DNA of 64,000 nt from Aphrocallistes beatrix (taxonomy: Eukaryota; Porifera; Hexactinellida; Sceptrulophora; Aphrocallistidae): assembly GCA_963281255.1 (NCBI GenBank), contig OY725490.1:3348001-3412000 (forward strand), given 5' to 3'. A program made the translations under genes and the position numbers. Every line of letters begins with the position of its first letter. Position 1 is the stretch's first letter. Positions 10,488 through 21,174 of the stretch are shown here, piece after piece. The notes under the pieces were generated by a model. It saw nothing but the letters and a program-made list of their open reading frames with translations, was not told the origin of the DNA and ran no database searches.

Positions 10488-11996
10488 TAATAGATGATGA
10501 ATGTGATTTGATTTTAATTTTAAAAATGTGGTTATTTTTGTTGGAATCACAAGTATTGATTTTTTCTTTATAATGTATTGTAAATGATAACATAATGCTT
10601 CCCAGCATGATTAATATTAGAGTTTCATATAATTGCTTCATTTTTCTCATGTATATGAAGGAAACTTAGTCCGAATACAAACCGTAAAGAAGATTGTATG
10701 CTTAAACTGCTAAGATACAGTTGATGATATCTATCGAACGTTCAGGGAAAATCAAAATCCATTATTTTCTGTACAAACAATAAAATTTCAACCTTATTCC
10801 CGTCCGAAGTGGGCTTTTAAACAATTTTTAATTTCGACCTGCGCACCGTGATTTAATCTTAGCATTATATACCCAAGTTGACTGAGTCATAGCTTTTTGT
10901 ATATAAGGCCTGCCATGTACAAGTAAATATCAAAAATGGACCAGAGATGCGGTCGAAGATGGTAACCTAATCCATGATTTGCCTAAAATAATTAAACACG
11001 CTGAATAGAGCTTAGGAATGTATTACCAGCATATATAAATATGGTTCAAAGTACCTAAATCCGTTGCTAAAACCTTTATTAGCTGTTATATCATTGCGCA
11101 ATAGGTTATATTTATGAAGAATTTGTGATTTTCAGAGCCAGTTTAAGAACACTTCTGAATGTTCTTGAGTTATAGTCCAAAAACTGAAATTTCTAGTTGT
11201 AAAAAAAGGTTACAAAGACGTCATAATTCCATGATGAGTCGACATTTTCGCCTGAGGTCAGAACTTAGTGGAGCCACATGCCAAAAATCAGCTTTCTGTG
11301 CCTGACAGTTTCTTCAATCAATTCGTTACAGATATATTTATATACACCAAGGGGACTAAAGTATTTGACACTTCATTATTCACATCAAATTTTACTAAAA
11401 GGATCTATTCATGAAGAGAATTACTTCTAAAAGGTACGATAGGCAGTCGACTAGACTATTTCCTATTAGCGACAATATAATCTTCATGTCTAGATTCAAT
11501 GGTTACAAGTTATTGACAAATTACCAATTGTGAACCTCATTACGGCAGCATTTTAGGATTTTATTCCTTAGATTATAATTATCTCAAAGACACTAACAAA
11601 TCGGTTCAATATTATTACCAAATGTGCACTATGGATGCCCCTACAATAATATGCTAACCTCATGATGACACAGCAAAAATATTAATCCATGTGACCTTTT
11701 AGGTTTTTAGTTCAGCATATGACCAGAGGTGTTTCAATAAAGCGGTGTCAATTGATTATATCGACTTAATACGTTTTAAAGAAACTCATGATATTTCTGT
11801 TTTAGAATATAGAAGCTAATGATCTGCATGTAATCATAAAAGTAAAAAGCTTTGCTAATATTAATAATCACAGCAAAAAGTAGCAATGAATTTCATCTAT
11901 TCAACATTGAATGAATATTAAATAAACTTAAAAATAAGAACATTTAAATAGGTAGAAGGACGTTTGAAAAAAAAATCATCGATTGACTAAAATAAA
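10488..11996. other. Intergenic, mostly repeat fragments
   Basis: It holds a solo foldback arm (about 10938-11165) and a fragment of the composite repeat (11210-11345, ending 'caatcaattcgttacagata'). It also holds a stretch (about 11600-11780) shared with the upstream flank of MATE F (about 26130-26350), recognisable by 'aaagcggtgtcaattgatt'. No gene seen. Confidence 0.6.
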
Positions 11997-12110
11997 ATGG
12001 AAAATTTTTTAAAAAAAATCGGTTACTAGAAGAGATATTTTTTCTTACAATACTAGCTCTACCTCCGTCTGTCGTAAGTCTATCAGAAGGAATACAGAAG
12101 AAAATAAGTA
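11997..12110 (+). pseudogene. 5' fragment of a MATE gene
   Basis: The ATG at 11997 and 'cttacaatactagctctacc' match the first ~38 codons of MATE E and F. The frame is broken early (TAG at about codon 11), and the homology stops abruptly after 'aaaataagta' at 12110. The upstream flank matches those of copies D, E and F, so this was once a full copy. Downstream is hAT transposase sequence. Confidence 0.8.
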
Positions 12111-12392
12111 GAATGCCGCACCTCCAAGATGTGGTAAAGCATCTTTTGCAAGAGCAATTTTTCAAAGTTGGCGGATATTGCTAGTTGTTTGCCTGCTAGT
12201 TCTGCAGCCGCAGAGCGAGTGTTCTCTGCTCAAAATGGAATTAAGAACAAATACCGAAACAGGTTATCTATCCACGTTCTTGGTCAACTAATGAAGCGAG
12301 ACTCCTGGAAGCTAGCACTGAAACTCGAAGCTAGCACTGAAACACTCGAAAAAGGAGAAAATTTCGGGGGGGGTACCCCCCGGATTGCTTAG
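12111..12392 (+). pseudogene. hAT transposase C-terminal (dimerisation) fragment
   Basis: Translation gives ASSAAAERVFSAQNGIKNKY followed by RNRLS, the conserved motif of the hAT dimerisation domain. Only this last part is present, and an in-frame stop lies just upstream, so it is a relic. It abuts the MATE 5' fragment directly. Confidence 0.8.
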
Positions 12393-12472
12393 AGGGAACA
12401 CTGGGTCAGAACGGATTGAAATTGAATAGGGCTTAGATATAGCTAATATGGGATACATACAATTCGTGTATG

Positions 12473-13247
12473 TACAGGGTGGCTTTTAAGTTCTTTCCCA
12501 AGCTTGATTATGTATAAAATTTCTTATACTCAAGCAATCTTAGTTATTATGGTCTTTAGAGATTGTAATTCAAATATTCTCAATGATTTTAAAAGATTTT
12601 TCGAGTCTAAGACCTAGAACTGTGTTTTATATGGTGAGTTTTGTGGAGAAAATATGTGTCCTGGCGCGCAGAAAAATTCGAGAATCAGGGCCCACTGCTT
12701 TTCAAATTATCTTTCTAGAGTCTTCAAATTCTAGGAAAAATTAGCTCTCACATTTTCCTCGAACACTGTAAATTTGTAGAAATATAGGACGTTTAGATCA
12801 GTATATATTGAGAACAATTTGGATCAGATTTTTGGTGATGTGAAAAAAGTGCCATTTTGGGTGATTTTGCAAAATATACCTAATTTGAACACGTGAAATA
12901 ATAACTTCATCTCGTTTCTGATAATGAATTCAATGGATTTGTGAAATATTTCCATGGTGAATGAAAGGTATCTGGTGCTAAATCGTCATGGAACATCGAT
13001 TATAGAGACATTTTTTACAGAAGCAGTGGCCCTGATTCTCGAATTTCGCTGCGCGCCAGGACACATATTTTCTCCACAAAACTCACCATACAAAACACAG
13101 TTCTAGGTCTTATACTCGAACAATCTTTTAAAATCATTGAGAATATTTGAATTACAATCTCTAAAGACCATAATAACTAAGATTGTTTGAGTATAAGAAA
13201 TTTTATACCTAATCAAGCTTGGGAAAGAACTTAAAAGCCACCCTGTA
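12473..13247. mobile_element. Tc1/mariner-type MITE with ~225-bp inverted ends
   Basis: The element at 12475-13245 begins CAGGGTGGCTTTTAAGTTCT and ends with the reverse complement of that, flanked by TA on both sides. The inverted ends are about 225 bp long (12475-12700 and 13020-13245) and differ at few positions. There is no transposase in the roughly 320-bp middle. A second, truncated copy lies at 35472-36045. Confidence 0.9.
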
Positions 13248-13542
13248 TCCCAGTTAATATACACCTTTAATATTATTTTCAAGCTGATACAATGAAAACT
13301 GCCGATTTTCGATCTATATGCCAACTCATCATGATAATTTAGCATATTTTGAAATCGAGGGGCTAGGTGCAAATTTACATATCATGTCTATCAAGTCATT
13401 ATCTTTCAAACTGTTGTCAAGGGAGGGATACGACCGGACGGCAAGACACCAACACTTATTTTACTCCTGTGCACCTATACTATTTATTATTTAGTATCAT
13501 ATTTTATATAGTATAATATGAAGCACACTAAAAGTATATTAA
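13248..13542. other. Short non-coding stretch before the B/C duplication unit
   Basis: It holds a short piece also found at 7340-7400 ('attttcaagctgatacaatg'). Nothing coding. Confidence 0.5.
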
Positions 13543-13725
13543 TCAGGTATAAATCATCGCTAAAGAAGACAACTTAATATGTTAGAATAAGGCAAGCTAC
13601 TTACGGCTTTTTATTTTCATTTAATCATTCATAAATTGTATTAACATACATTTTGAAATTGTAGACACCAATAATTTAAGGATTATGTGGGTTTAAGAGC
13701 AGCACAGACACTCAGAAATTTATGA

Positions 13726-15291
13726 CTAAGATAGTTGAAAAGTAACAAAAACAAAAACAAACACCAGAATCCCTACCACGAAACAGAGACAATACCTTCC
13801 GATTTCATATACTTTCGAATTATACATGCTACTTCCACACATGTTCATATGCTTGAAGCTCTGTAAACACCCATTCTGTGGTCTCGTGTCTAATTCATCC
13901 TCCAAATTAATCATTTGAGTATTTTCAGAAACATTGTGTGCAATGCTTTCCCAGTTACGGAATGAAATGATCATTATTGCAATCAAGAAGCATAGTAGAG
14001 CACATATGCCATTTGAAATGATGATACTAATAGCTTTCCATTGAACAAAATGCGTAAACAAGATGGCAATCGAAATAGCCAGAATTGTTTTTATCATAAA
14101 TCTAATGAATGCTTGAAGCTTTTGCATACAACACGAATTCATTATCCCTTGTGAGAGCAGTTCAATGTCCGCTATCATGACGAAACTCACACATTTTATG
14201 CTATATTCAAGGTTACTAGCAAACGTTGGATCCGTTGTGAAGAGATGACTTAGAAATTGACTTGAGACAAACAGCGATGAGCAGAGTAGCAATAAAAAGG
14301 TTTCGCCATAAAATAGAGAAAAAATAGCAGCCCGAAATGCCCTCTTTGGTTCATTAGCACCTAATAAATTCCCAACACGGACGGTGATCGCACTTGCAAA
14401 TCCATTTGCAACGAGGCCAAATATAAACCATATAGAATAGAAGATTGAGTATATAGCTATCTGTGTGCTGTCTTGATATACAAGACCCAAAAGGATAAGT
14501 GGAATTAAATTTGAAGATATGATTGCGGAAAAGGTTTGTAATATAGGAAATAGTGTGTATCTAGCTGTGTGATACCACTCTCCGATTAGTTCTACACTCC
14601 AGCTGACATAAGTGTTTAGATGTACACGTGTGAACCTGATTTGTGCATAGAATAATAGTGCAATGAGATATAAGCTGATGACGTAACCTCCTGCTGCTCC
14701 AGCTAGACTCGTGTTGTATTGGACTATCAGGACATATTGTAGAATTCCATTGAGGATGTTTCCTAGCAAAAGATAGAGCAATGGAGGCCACACAATATTC
14801 TGTGCTTGTAGGAAGCGTAGTGCAATTTTGAAATAGAAATAAGCAGGCAGTCCGAGACAGAAGGTGGAAGTGTAGCTCCCAGCATGATAGGCTAGTTCTG
14901 GATCTTGAGTGAACGAGTACACGATAGGACGTACACTCATGAATAGTGTAGAAAGTGGGAAGAATGTTAGAGCTGCCATGAAGAGAGCTCTGTAGAAATA
15001 CAATCCCACTAATTTGTATTGTTTAGCTCCGTATGCTTGAGAACATAGAATGTTAACGTACACTGTAAGTCCTTGTGATATTGGGTAAGAAGTGAAGGCT
15101 GTTACTACTTGCCCGATAAATAGGGCGCTTAACATTTTTTCAAAATTTTCCCCTGAAATTCTCCCAATGAAGATATTACTAATTTTTATCTGTATTCCTT
15201 CTGTTAGGCAAACGATAGACGGTGGTATGGCTAATATAGTGAGGAAGATGATTTCTTCTACTAACCAGTAGTATTTGGTAAATATTTTCAT
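13726..15291 (-). CDS. MATE-family transporter, copy C
   Basis: An intact single-exon gene of 521 residues, about 98% identical to copy B by eye. It has the full MATE set of landmarks, including LCSQAYGAKQY, AITVRVGNLLGA and the TM10 glutamate in ADIELLS. Differences from B include MKIFTKYYW against MKIFPEYYW, AALTFFPL against AALTVFPL, VHLNTYV against VHLTTYV and MCGSSMY against MCRSSMY. The start matches copy B and follows a TATAAATG box (15325-15332) at the same 34-nt spacing. The two genes are direct repeats about 4.85 kb apart, separated by the MATE/hAT chimera and a MITE. Confidence 0.9.
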   Translation of the reverse strand: MKIFTKYYWLVEEIIFLTILAIPPSIVCLTEGIQIKISNIFIGRISGENFEKMLSALFIGQVVTAFTSYPISQGLTVYVNILCSQAYGAKQYKLVGLYFYRALFMAALTFFPLSTLFMSVRPIVYSFTQDPELAYHAGSYTSTFCLGLPAYFYFKIALRFLQAQNIVWPPLLYLLLGNILNGILQYVLIVQYNTSLAGAAGGYVISLYLIALLFYAQIRFTRVHLNTYVSWSVELIGEWYHTARYTLFPILQTFSAIISSNLIPLILLGLVYQDSTQIAIYSIFYSIWFIFGLVANGFASAITVRVGNLLGANEPKRAFRAAIFSLFYGETFLLLLCSSLFVSSQFLSHLFTTDPTFASNLEYSIKCVSFVMIADIELLSQGIMNSCCMQKLQAFIRFMIKTILAISIAILFTHFVQWKAISIIISNGICALLCFLIAIMIISFRNWESIAHNVSENTQMINLEDELDTRPQNGCLQSFKHMNMCGSSMYNSKVYEIGRYCLCFVVGILVFVFVFVTFQLS

Positions 15292-15324
15292 TTCATATAT
15301 TTAGTTGTACGTTGGAAAATTTTA

Positions 15325-15332
15325 CATTTATA
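15325..15332 (-). promoter_or_regulatory. TATA-like box of MATE copy C
   Basis: TATAAATG on the minus strand, 34-41 nt before the ATG. Similarity with copy B stops right behind it. Confidence 0.45.
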
Positions 15333-15333
15333 C

Positions 15334-15831
15334 AAGAGCTGTCTAAAAATAACGGGTACTAATTTTAATAACTCGACACATATTGATTACATTAATAAGC
15401 TTAGCATCACGTTACGTTACCTATCACGTCACGTTATCTATTGTATAATTATGCTTCCTATTTACACAATAGAATTTACCTTACGCCTTATACCATTGGC
15501 TATAGAGCCTAATTTGTAATTGCCATCAGCGTAGATTTCATTTTAATATGTTCAAGTGGGCTGTATAATTCAATAATAATAATGAGCGTATGCATATGCA
15601 TGTGCTTGTAATGTGTTATACGTTGAAATTAATTTAAGATTTGCATATTAAGTGTATAATTAAGTGGTTGTAGGGTGTGCGATGCGGAAAAGGTGAGGTT
15701 TTAGTGTGTTTTTTGAAGAGGGGGAGTGAAGGGGCATTCCGAATGCTCGTAGGGAGAAGATTTCACTCAACAGACGCAATTAAAGTGAACACACGATCAC
15801 CCGGGCTTTGGAAGAATTGATAGTAGGGTGT
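15334..15831. other. Intergenic stretch upstream of MATE C
   Basis: AT-rich; it includes a short tandem 'cgttacgttacctatcacgt' section around 15410-15440. No gene recognised. Confidence 0.4.
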
Positions 15832-16440
15832 TCAAGAAGGATGGCATTGGATGATCGTAGAGTGCATTGGATGTCTTAACCTGTATGAGTTGGATGATAT
15901 AGTCTGGAGCAAGGCAATGGATAGCTTTGGGATGCGATGTTTAACAGGCAGCCAGTGGCGGTTGAGAAGAAGAGATGACGAGAAGGTACGGGAGACATTG
16001 TATACAAGTCTGGCTGCACAGTTCTGGACTCGCTGGAGTCGAGGTAAGAGGGATGAGGGGCAACCATACAAGAGACTGTTACAATAATCAAGACGAGATG
16101 TGATAAGAGAATTAACAAGAGTTTCACAGACTTCCCTAGAGAGATACTTTCTAATACGTCGGATGTTATAGATGTAGTAGAAGCAGGAGGAGGCAACTTT
16201 GCTGACCTGAGTAGACATTGAGGTGTTGTCCAGCCAAGTTCCTAGATTTTGTACTTCTTTGGAAGAAGAGATTCTCCACTCACCAAAAGAGATGGTATCA
16301 GTTTGAACCTTAGATAGTTGTTGACGAGTCGCTATTATAAGGAACTCAGTCTTGGTGTCATTGATAAACAACTTGTTGGTGAGGAGCTAGGAACGAATCG
16401 TAGAGATGCAAGATTGGATGGCGGAGCCAGGCAGAATTTT
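15832..16440 (-). pseudogene. CR1/L2-like LINE reverse-transcriptase C-terminal fragment
   Basis: The minus-strand frame reads NDTKTEFLIIATRQQLSKV, then RRIRKYLSREVCETLV, RLDYCNSLLYGCPSSLL and LQRVQNCAARLV. That is the region after the catalytic core in CR1/L2-type non-LTR retrotransposons. The usual HWLPVKxRI follows, but the frame then degenerates. No endonuclease or YxDD core is present, so this is a truncated, dead copy. The region is visibly GC-richer than its surroundings. Confidence 0.85.
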
Positions 16441-16509
16441 CAGAAGAGATGGAATCGGGTTTGAAAGAAAAATAGAGCTGAGTAGCTCTAAATTCTAAGA
16501 GAATTATCT

Positions 16510-17075
16510 GAAGTATATAGTGAAGAATTCCCTTTGTTCAAAACACGAGGTGTATAAGTGGATAGAATGATTCTAGAGTGGCTGGAATGACTTTGTGATG
16601 CTCCGAATGCTGGCCGTCCGAAATCGTCGAAAACCAAGACGAACATTGTGCATATTAAAAGAATTTTGGATGAGGACAGAATAATCATTGTCAGGGAATT
16701 AGAAGAAAGGGTTGGGATCTCAAAATCAAAAATTCATCCTATAATGACCAAAGATCTCGAAATGTCGAAGGTTGTGGCTCAATGGGTCCAAACTTTTGTC
16801 CGAACAATAAAAGCGCCAAAGGGTGAAGATGAGCCGAGAATTATTTAAGGCTTGGCAAGGCGCGAAGAACTTTTTGGATCGAATTGTGACTGGAGATGAA
16901 ACGTGGTTTCATTATTAAAAGCCAGAGACCAAAGAACATCTAGACAGTGGAAGAGACGACGAACTAGTTCCCATAAAAGCAAAGAGCCAAAAATCAGCCA
17001 GTAAGAGAATGGCCATAGATTTTTGGGATTGAGAAGGAATATTAGGTACAATCAATAGTCAATGAATTTCATCCA
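16510..17075 (+). pseudogene. Degenerate mariner transposase
   Basis: Two frames carry pieces in the right order: a helix-turn-helix part with ELEERVGISKSKIHPIMTKD, then FLDRIVTGDETWFHY, the mariner block with the first catalytic Asp, then SASKRMAIDFWD. Stops interrupt it (for example directly after ETWFHY). The last part of the catalytic domain is missing. It ends just before the flank of MATE pseudogene D. Confidence 0.85.
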
Positions 17076-17179
17076 TCCAACATCTCAGTTAGTATAAATT
17101 TCAAACTTTAAATAAAAACATTTAGATAGGCAGAATAATGTTTGAATAAAATATCACCGATTGACTAAAATAACATAAA

Positions 17180-17910
17180 ATGGAAAAATTAAAAAATGAT
17201 CAAAGGATACTAGAAGATATTTTTATTATCCCCTATATTACAATCATATGCTGCTATCATAAGTTCGTCTTTAATATCACTGATCCTTTTAGGTCTTGTA
17301 TACCAGGACACCACACAATTAGCAATATACTCAGTCTTATACTCTCTATGGTATGTATTTGGTCTCTTTTCAGGTGGGTTCGGAAGTGCTATCACCGTTC
17401 GTGTCGGAAATTTATTGGGAGCTCATGAACCTAAATAGGCATTTCGAGTAACCATCTTTTCACTATTTTATGGTGTCTGTCTTATTGCTTATATTTGTTC
17501 AGTCAACTTCTAAGTCACCTATTTACAACAGATAGTGTTTAGAACGATACTCAATATCGTTATTTCTATTATTCTCACATATTTCGTTTGGTGGAAAGCT
17601 GTTAGCATTTTCGTGTCGAACGGATTCTGTAATCTATTTTGTTTTGGAATTGCAATTACAATCACTTCATCCCGAAATTGGAGAAGAATTGCACAAAGAA
17701 TTACTGAAAATACGCAAACAAAAAAGTTTGGAGGAAGCGTTAGTTGAGAAAAAGTTTCAAATTCGGATTTGTCCACAAAATTGTAACACATCCAAATTGT
17801 GTTGCGGTAGTTTGTATGAAACTAAGAGATTCATTATTATTAGATATGTTTAATGTTTTTCGCTAGGGATCGTAATGTTCACTGTTGCTATTGCTTTCAT
17901 TCTGTTCTAA
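17180..17910 (+). pseudogene. MATE copy D, internally deleted mosaic
   Basis: The start codon and first ~15 codons match E and F. The sequence then jumps at about 17228 to the TM7 region, losing about 700 bp that include the entire conserved core. AITVRVGNLLGA-type sequence follows, then a stop where other copies have AAA ('cctaaatagg', 17437). A second deletion of about 140 bp lies near 17534, before the TM11 region. The C-tail and stop (17908-17910) match E. Around 17430-17500 it resembles copy A ('ttttcactattttatgg'), elsewhere copies E/F, so it is a recombinant. The 3' flank (17911-18045) is shared with E. Confidence 0.9.
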
Positions 17911-18169
17911 TAAATATATAGCTTGTGTAGGAACCAGAATTGTGATTTATATGGGGGTAGAGGGCTCTCAGGGATTAGGGGGAGCGCCAAAGGAGTACAT
18001 AACATGAAACAGTCGCAGATAGAGAGCGACGGTAAGAGGGTCTGTACCAAGGTTGTGTCAAACTCAATGATTTGAATTATTTTTTTGTAATATTGCATCT
18101 GATCATTTACATAAAACACACCAGATCAATCAATTCAATCATTTGCGCTTATTCAAATCGTTCAGCTCA

Positions 18170-18560
18170 TTCATTTTAATCATTCAATTCAATTCAATTC
18201 AAATCAATTCAATTCAATTCAAATCAATTCAATTCAAATCAATTCAATTCAATTCAATTTAATTCAATTCAGATACCGTAGAAAATTTTTAGCCCCATTT
18301 AGCATTTAGCCCCTGAAGAAAAATAAATGTTTCACAATACATATGCAAGAGAGCTTTCGATAAATATAACCGCACGAGTGAACCAAGAAATTTAGAACCT
18401 TCTTTTTGGAGGGGGATGGTTCGAGGGCAACTATTCGAGTATATACGGTCATTCAAATAAAAATCAAATTCAGATAACTCGAATCAATTATAATCAGTTC
18501 AAATCAATTCAATTCAAATCAAATCAATTCAATTCAATTCAATTCAATTCAATTAATTTA
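18170..18560. repeat. AATTC pentamer satellite in two blocks
   Basis: Runs of (TTCAA)n with occasional AAATC variants at about 18170-18275 and 18480-18560, separated by about 200 bp of other sequence. They interrupt a 3' flank otherwise shared with MATE E. Confidence 0.9.
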
Positions 18561-18729
18561 AATGAAATTTCAGATAATTCAGATCATTTTATTTCATCTA
18601 ATGACAACATTCAGATCAATCAACTCAATCATTTCTTATTAACCAACTCAATCAAATCAAATCAAAAAATGAAGTTTTTTTCAAATCAAATTGATTTGAC
18701 TCAACCTTGGGACTCTGTACGCTCCAAAT

Positions 18730-19165
18730 AAAATTTTGGAAGCTAGGTATTCAAACTTATTCGGGCTGCTAACCTGGAACCTGTATAGTAATAAATCCAG
18801 AATACAGAAGCATATGACAAGAAACTATCCTAAGCCACTCAAAGGGGGTATGCTTAAAATCCGGAATGGACCAGCAGGACATGGGCGAAGATGCTGGAGA
18901 CCACTCTCCCCTAGATTTGTAGCGGGGGGGGGGAAGCGCCGGATTCCAAGTGAGTATAGTCTGGCACAGTGGAACTTATTTGAGCAATAACTGAGCTAGA
19001 CTATACTCACGTGGTAACCGGCGCTTTTGTGGGGTCTCTGGCTGGCGACTGCTTGATAAAGGTGGAGGCAAACTGTATCTTTATGATATTTTTTGCACAT
19101 GATAGAATAATTGATGAGTCATTATCTCCAGATCATGAAAATTTTTTTAAAAGCCTACTCCATAT
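18730..19165. repeat. MATE 3' flank duplicate plus GTATAGTCTGGC repeat
   Basis: 18740-18925 is homologous to 22918-23103 downstream of MATE E (shared 'aaaatccggaat' and 'catatgacaagaaa'). 18945-19165 belongs to an interspersed repeat recognised by 'gagtatagtctggc', 'ctggctggcgact' and 'gataaaggtggaggcaaact'. Other copies are at 20350-20530, 20720-20825, 62440-62640 (inverted) and 63480-63590. Confidence 0.75.
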
Positions 19166-19169
19166 AAGG

Positions 19170-20005
19170 CATCACAATAACTTGCGGATTTTGGACTAGG
19201 GATGCGGTAGAAGATGGTTGAACTAATACATGAACTGCCTTAAATCATTAACCAAGCACAATAGAGGAATGTGTTACCAGCATATATACACGTAAATATG
19301 GTGTTAAAGTACCCATATCCATTGTTAAAATTTAGATTAGTCACCATATGATTGCGCAATAGGTTATATTTATGACAAATTTAGTGATTTTCAGAGGCCG
19401 TTTAAGGGCACTTCTAAGTGTTTTTATTAAAAATTTTTAAGCATAGAACTGAGATGTAAATGGGTTAATACGGAAAATTTGGAATTTTTTCATGGAATGT
19501 TGCTACATTCCAGTGTTGCTATGGTTACGTGTTTGGTCAGTTAAGTGATAATATAATTTATTTGTCTAAATTATATTATTGCTTAACAGGAAATAGTCTA
19601 TTCGCTATCAAATGGAATTATATTTGAATGTCTAGCTCTTGCGGTTTGTAAGATAGACCCCAACTGACCAAAACACGTTTCCATAGCAACATTCCATGAA
19701 AAAAATAATAACCCATTCACATCTCAGTACTATGCTAAAAACTTTATAATAAAAACACTTAGAAGTTCCCTTAAACGGCCTCTGAAAATCACTAAATTTG
19801 TCACAAATATAACCTATTGCGCAATCATATGGTGACTAATCTAAATTTTAACAACGGATATGGATACTTTGACACCATATTTATACATGCTGGTAATACA
19901 TTCCTAAGCTCTATTGTGCGTGGTTAATGATTTAAGGCAGCTTATGCATCAGTTCAACCATCTTCTACCGCATCCCTAGTCCAAATTCCGCAAGTTACTG
20001 TGAGA
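19170..20005. repeat. 836-bp foldback element with ~330-bp arms
   Basis: The left arm (about 19170-19510) begins 'aacttgcgg', then 'ggactagggatgcggtagaa'. The right arm (about 19675-20005) is its reverse complement, ending 'tctaccgcatccctagtcc' and 'cgcaagttactgtgag'. Both arms contain 'attgcgcaataggttatatt' or its complement. The middle of about 165 bp is unique and has no coding capacity. Confidence 0.9.
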
Positions 20006-20880
20006 CATTATATGCAGTAGGCTATGGCATTACATACACTACCCGGACATAAATATTTGTATACTTCGCTTATTTCACGTGCATCTAAAACTAAAATTGG
20101 TCTATTCATGAAGATCAAAACTCCTAAACGGTGAGTGATACAACTAATCGGATTTAAAATTTAAAATCCGCGCGCATTCGAATTAGTTATTGTAGAATAT
20201 TTCTGATCAATTATTAATTCCCAATGTTTTCAAATTATCAATCACTGCCTCCTTGTGTCACATATGTCCTTATTTTTAAAAAAATTTCCTATGGTTTCTG
20301 TAAATTTCCTAACTATGCAAGATTCCCTCCAATACGTTTTGGCGTATCGGCCGACTTATTTGAGCAATAACTGAGCCAGACTATACTGGCTTGGTATCCC
20401 GGCGCTGTTGTGGGATCTCTGGCTGGCGACTACTTGATAAAGGCGGAGGCAAATTGGGGTATATTTATGATATTTTTTGCACATGATAAAATAATTAACG
20501 AGTCATTATCTCCTGATCATGAAAACTTTTACATAGAAATGTGTTGTAATGTATGGTAAACATCCCAAGTAACCTAATCTCTATCTCTTCTCGTTAACAA
20601 GTTAATCCACTTTTAATACCTACTCAAGCAAGGCGTGAGAATTATGAAAATTTTGAGGAACCCTTTATGGGCAACATAGGGAAGCATATTTATGCAAATT
20701 CGACAAAAAATTATCGGGTGGTATTCATGGATTCTCACTTGGTATCCGGTGCGTTTATGGGATCTCAGGGTGGCGACTGCTTGACAAAGGTGGAGACAAA
20801 CTGGGGTATCTTTATGATTTTTTAACACTTCTTGAGGTGTAAAAAATTCTGACGTTTTTGGGGATAAGTTAAATGTTTCG
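20006..20880. other. Intergenic with two copies of the GTATAGTCTGGC repeat
   Basis: Copies lie at about 20350-20530 and 20720-20825. The sequence just before them (20285-20350, 'ttttggcgtatcggccga') recurs at 31385-31450. No gene. Confidence 0.6.
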
Positions 20881-21174
20881 AAGGGGTACGCGAAGGGAAA
20901 GGTTGGGAACCCCTGGATTAGTAGTTAACCAAAATGGCTAACTATGTTTCAAAGAAACCCATGATGAATCTGTTCTAGAAAATAGAAGTTAGTGAAATGC
21001 TTGGAATCATAATCTTATTTTTAAAAATGAAAGTTTAGTCATCATTAGAACCACAGCTAAAAATGAAATTCATGCAATCAACATTGAATCACTTAATAAA
21101 TTTAAAATAAGAACACTTAGATATGCAGAAGAATAATTCAATTAAATAGCATCGATTCGATAATAGAACATAAA

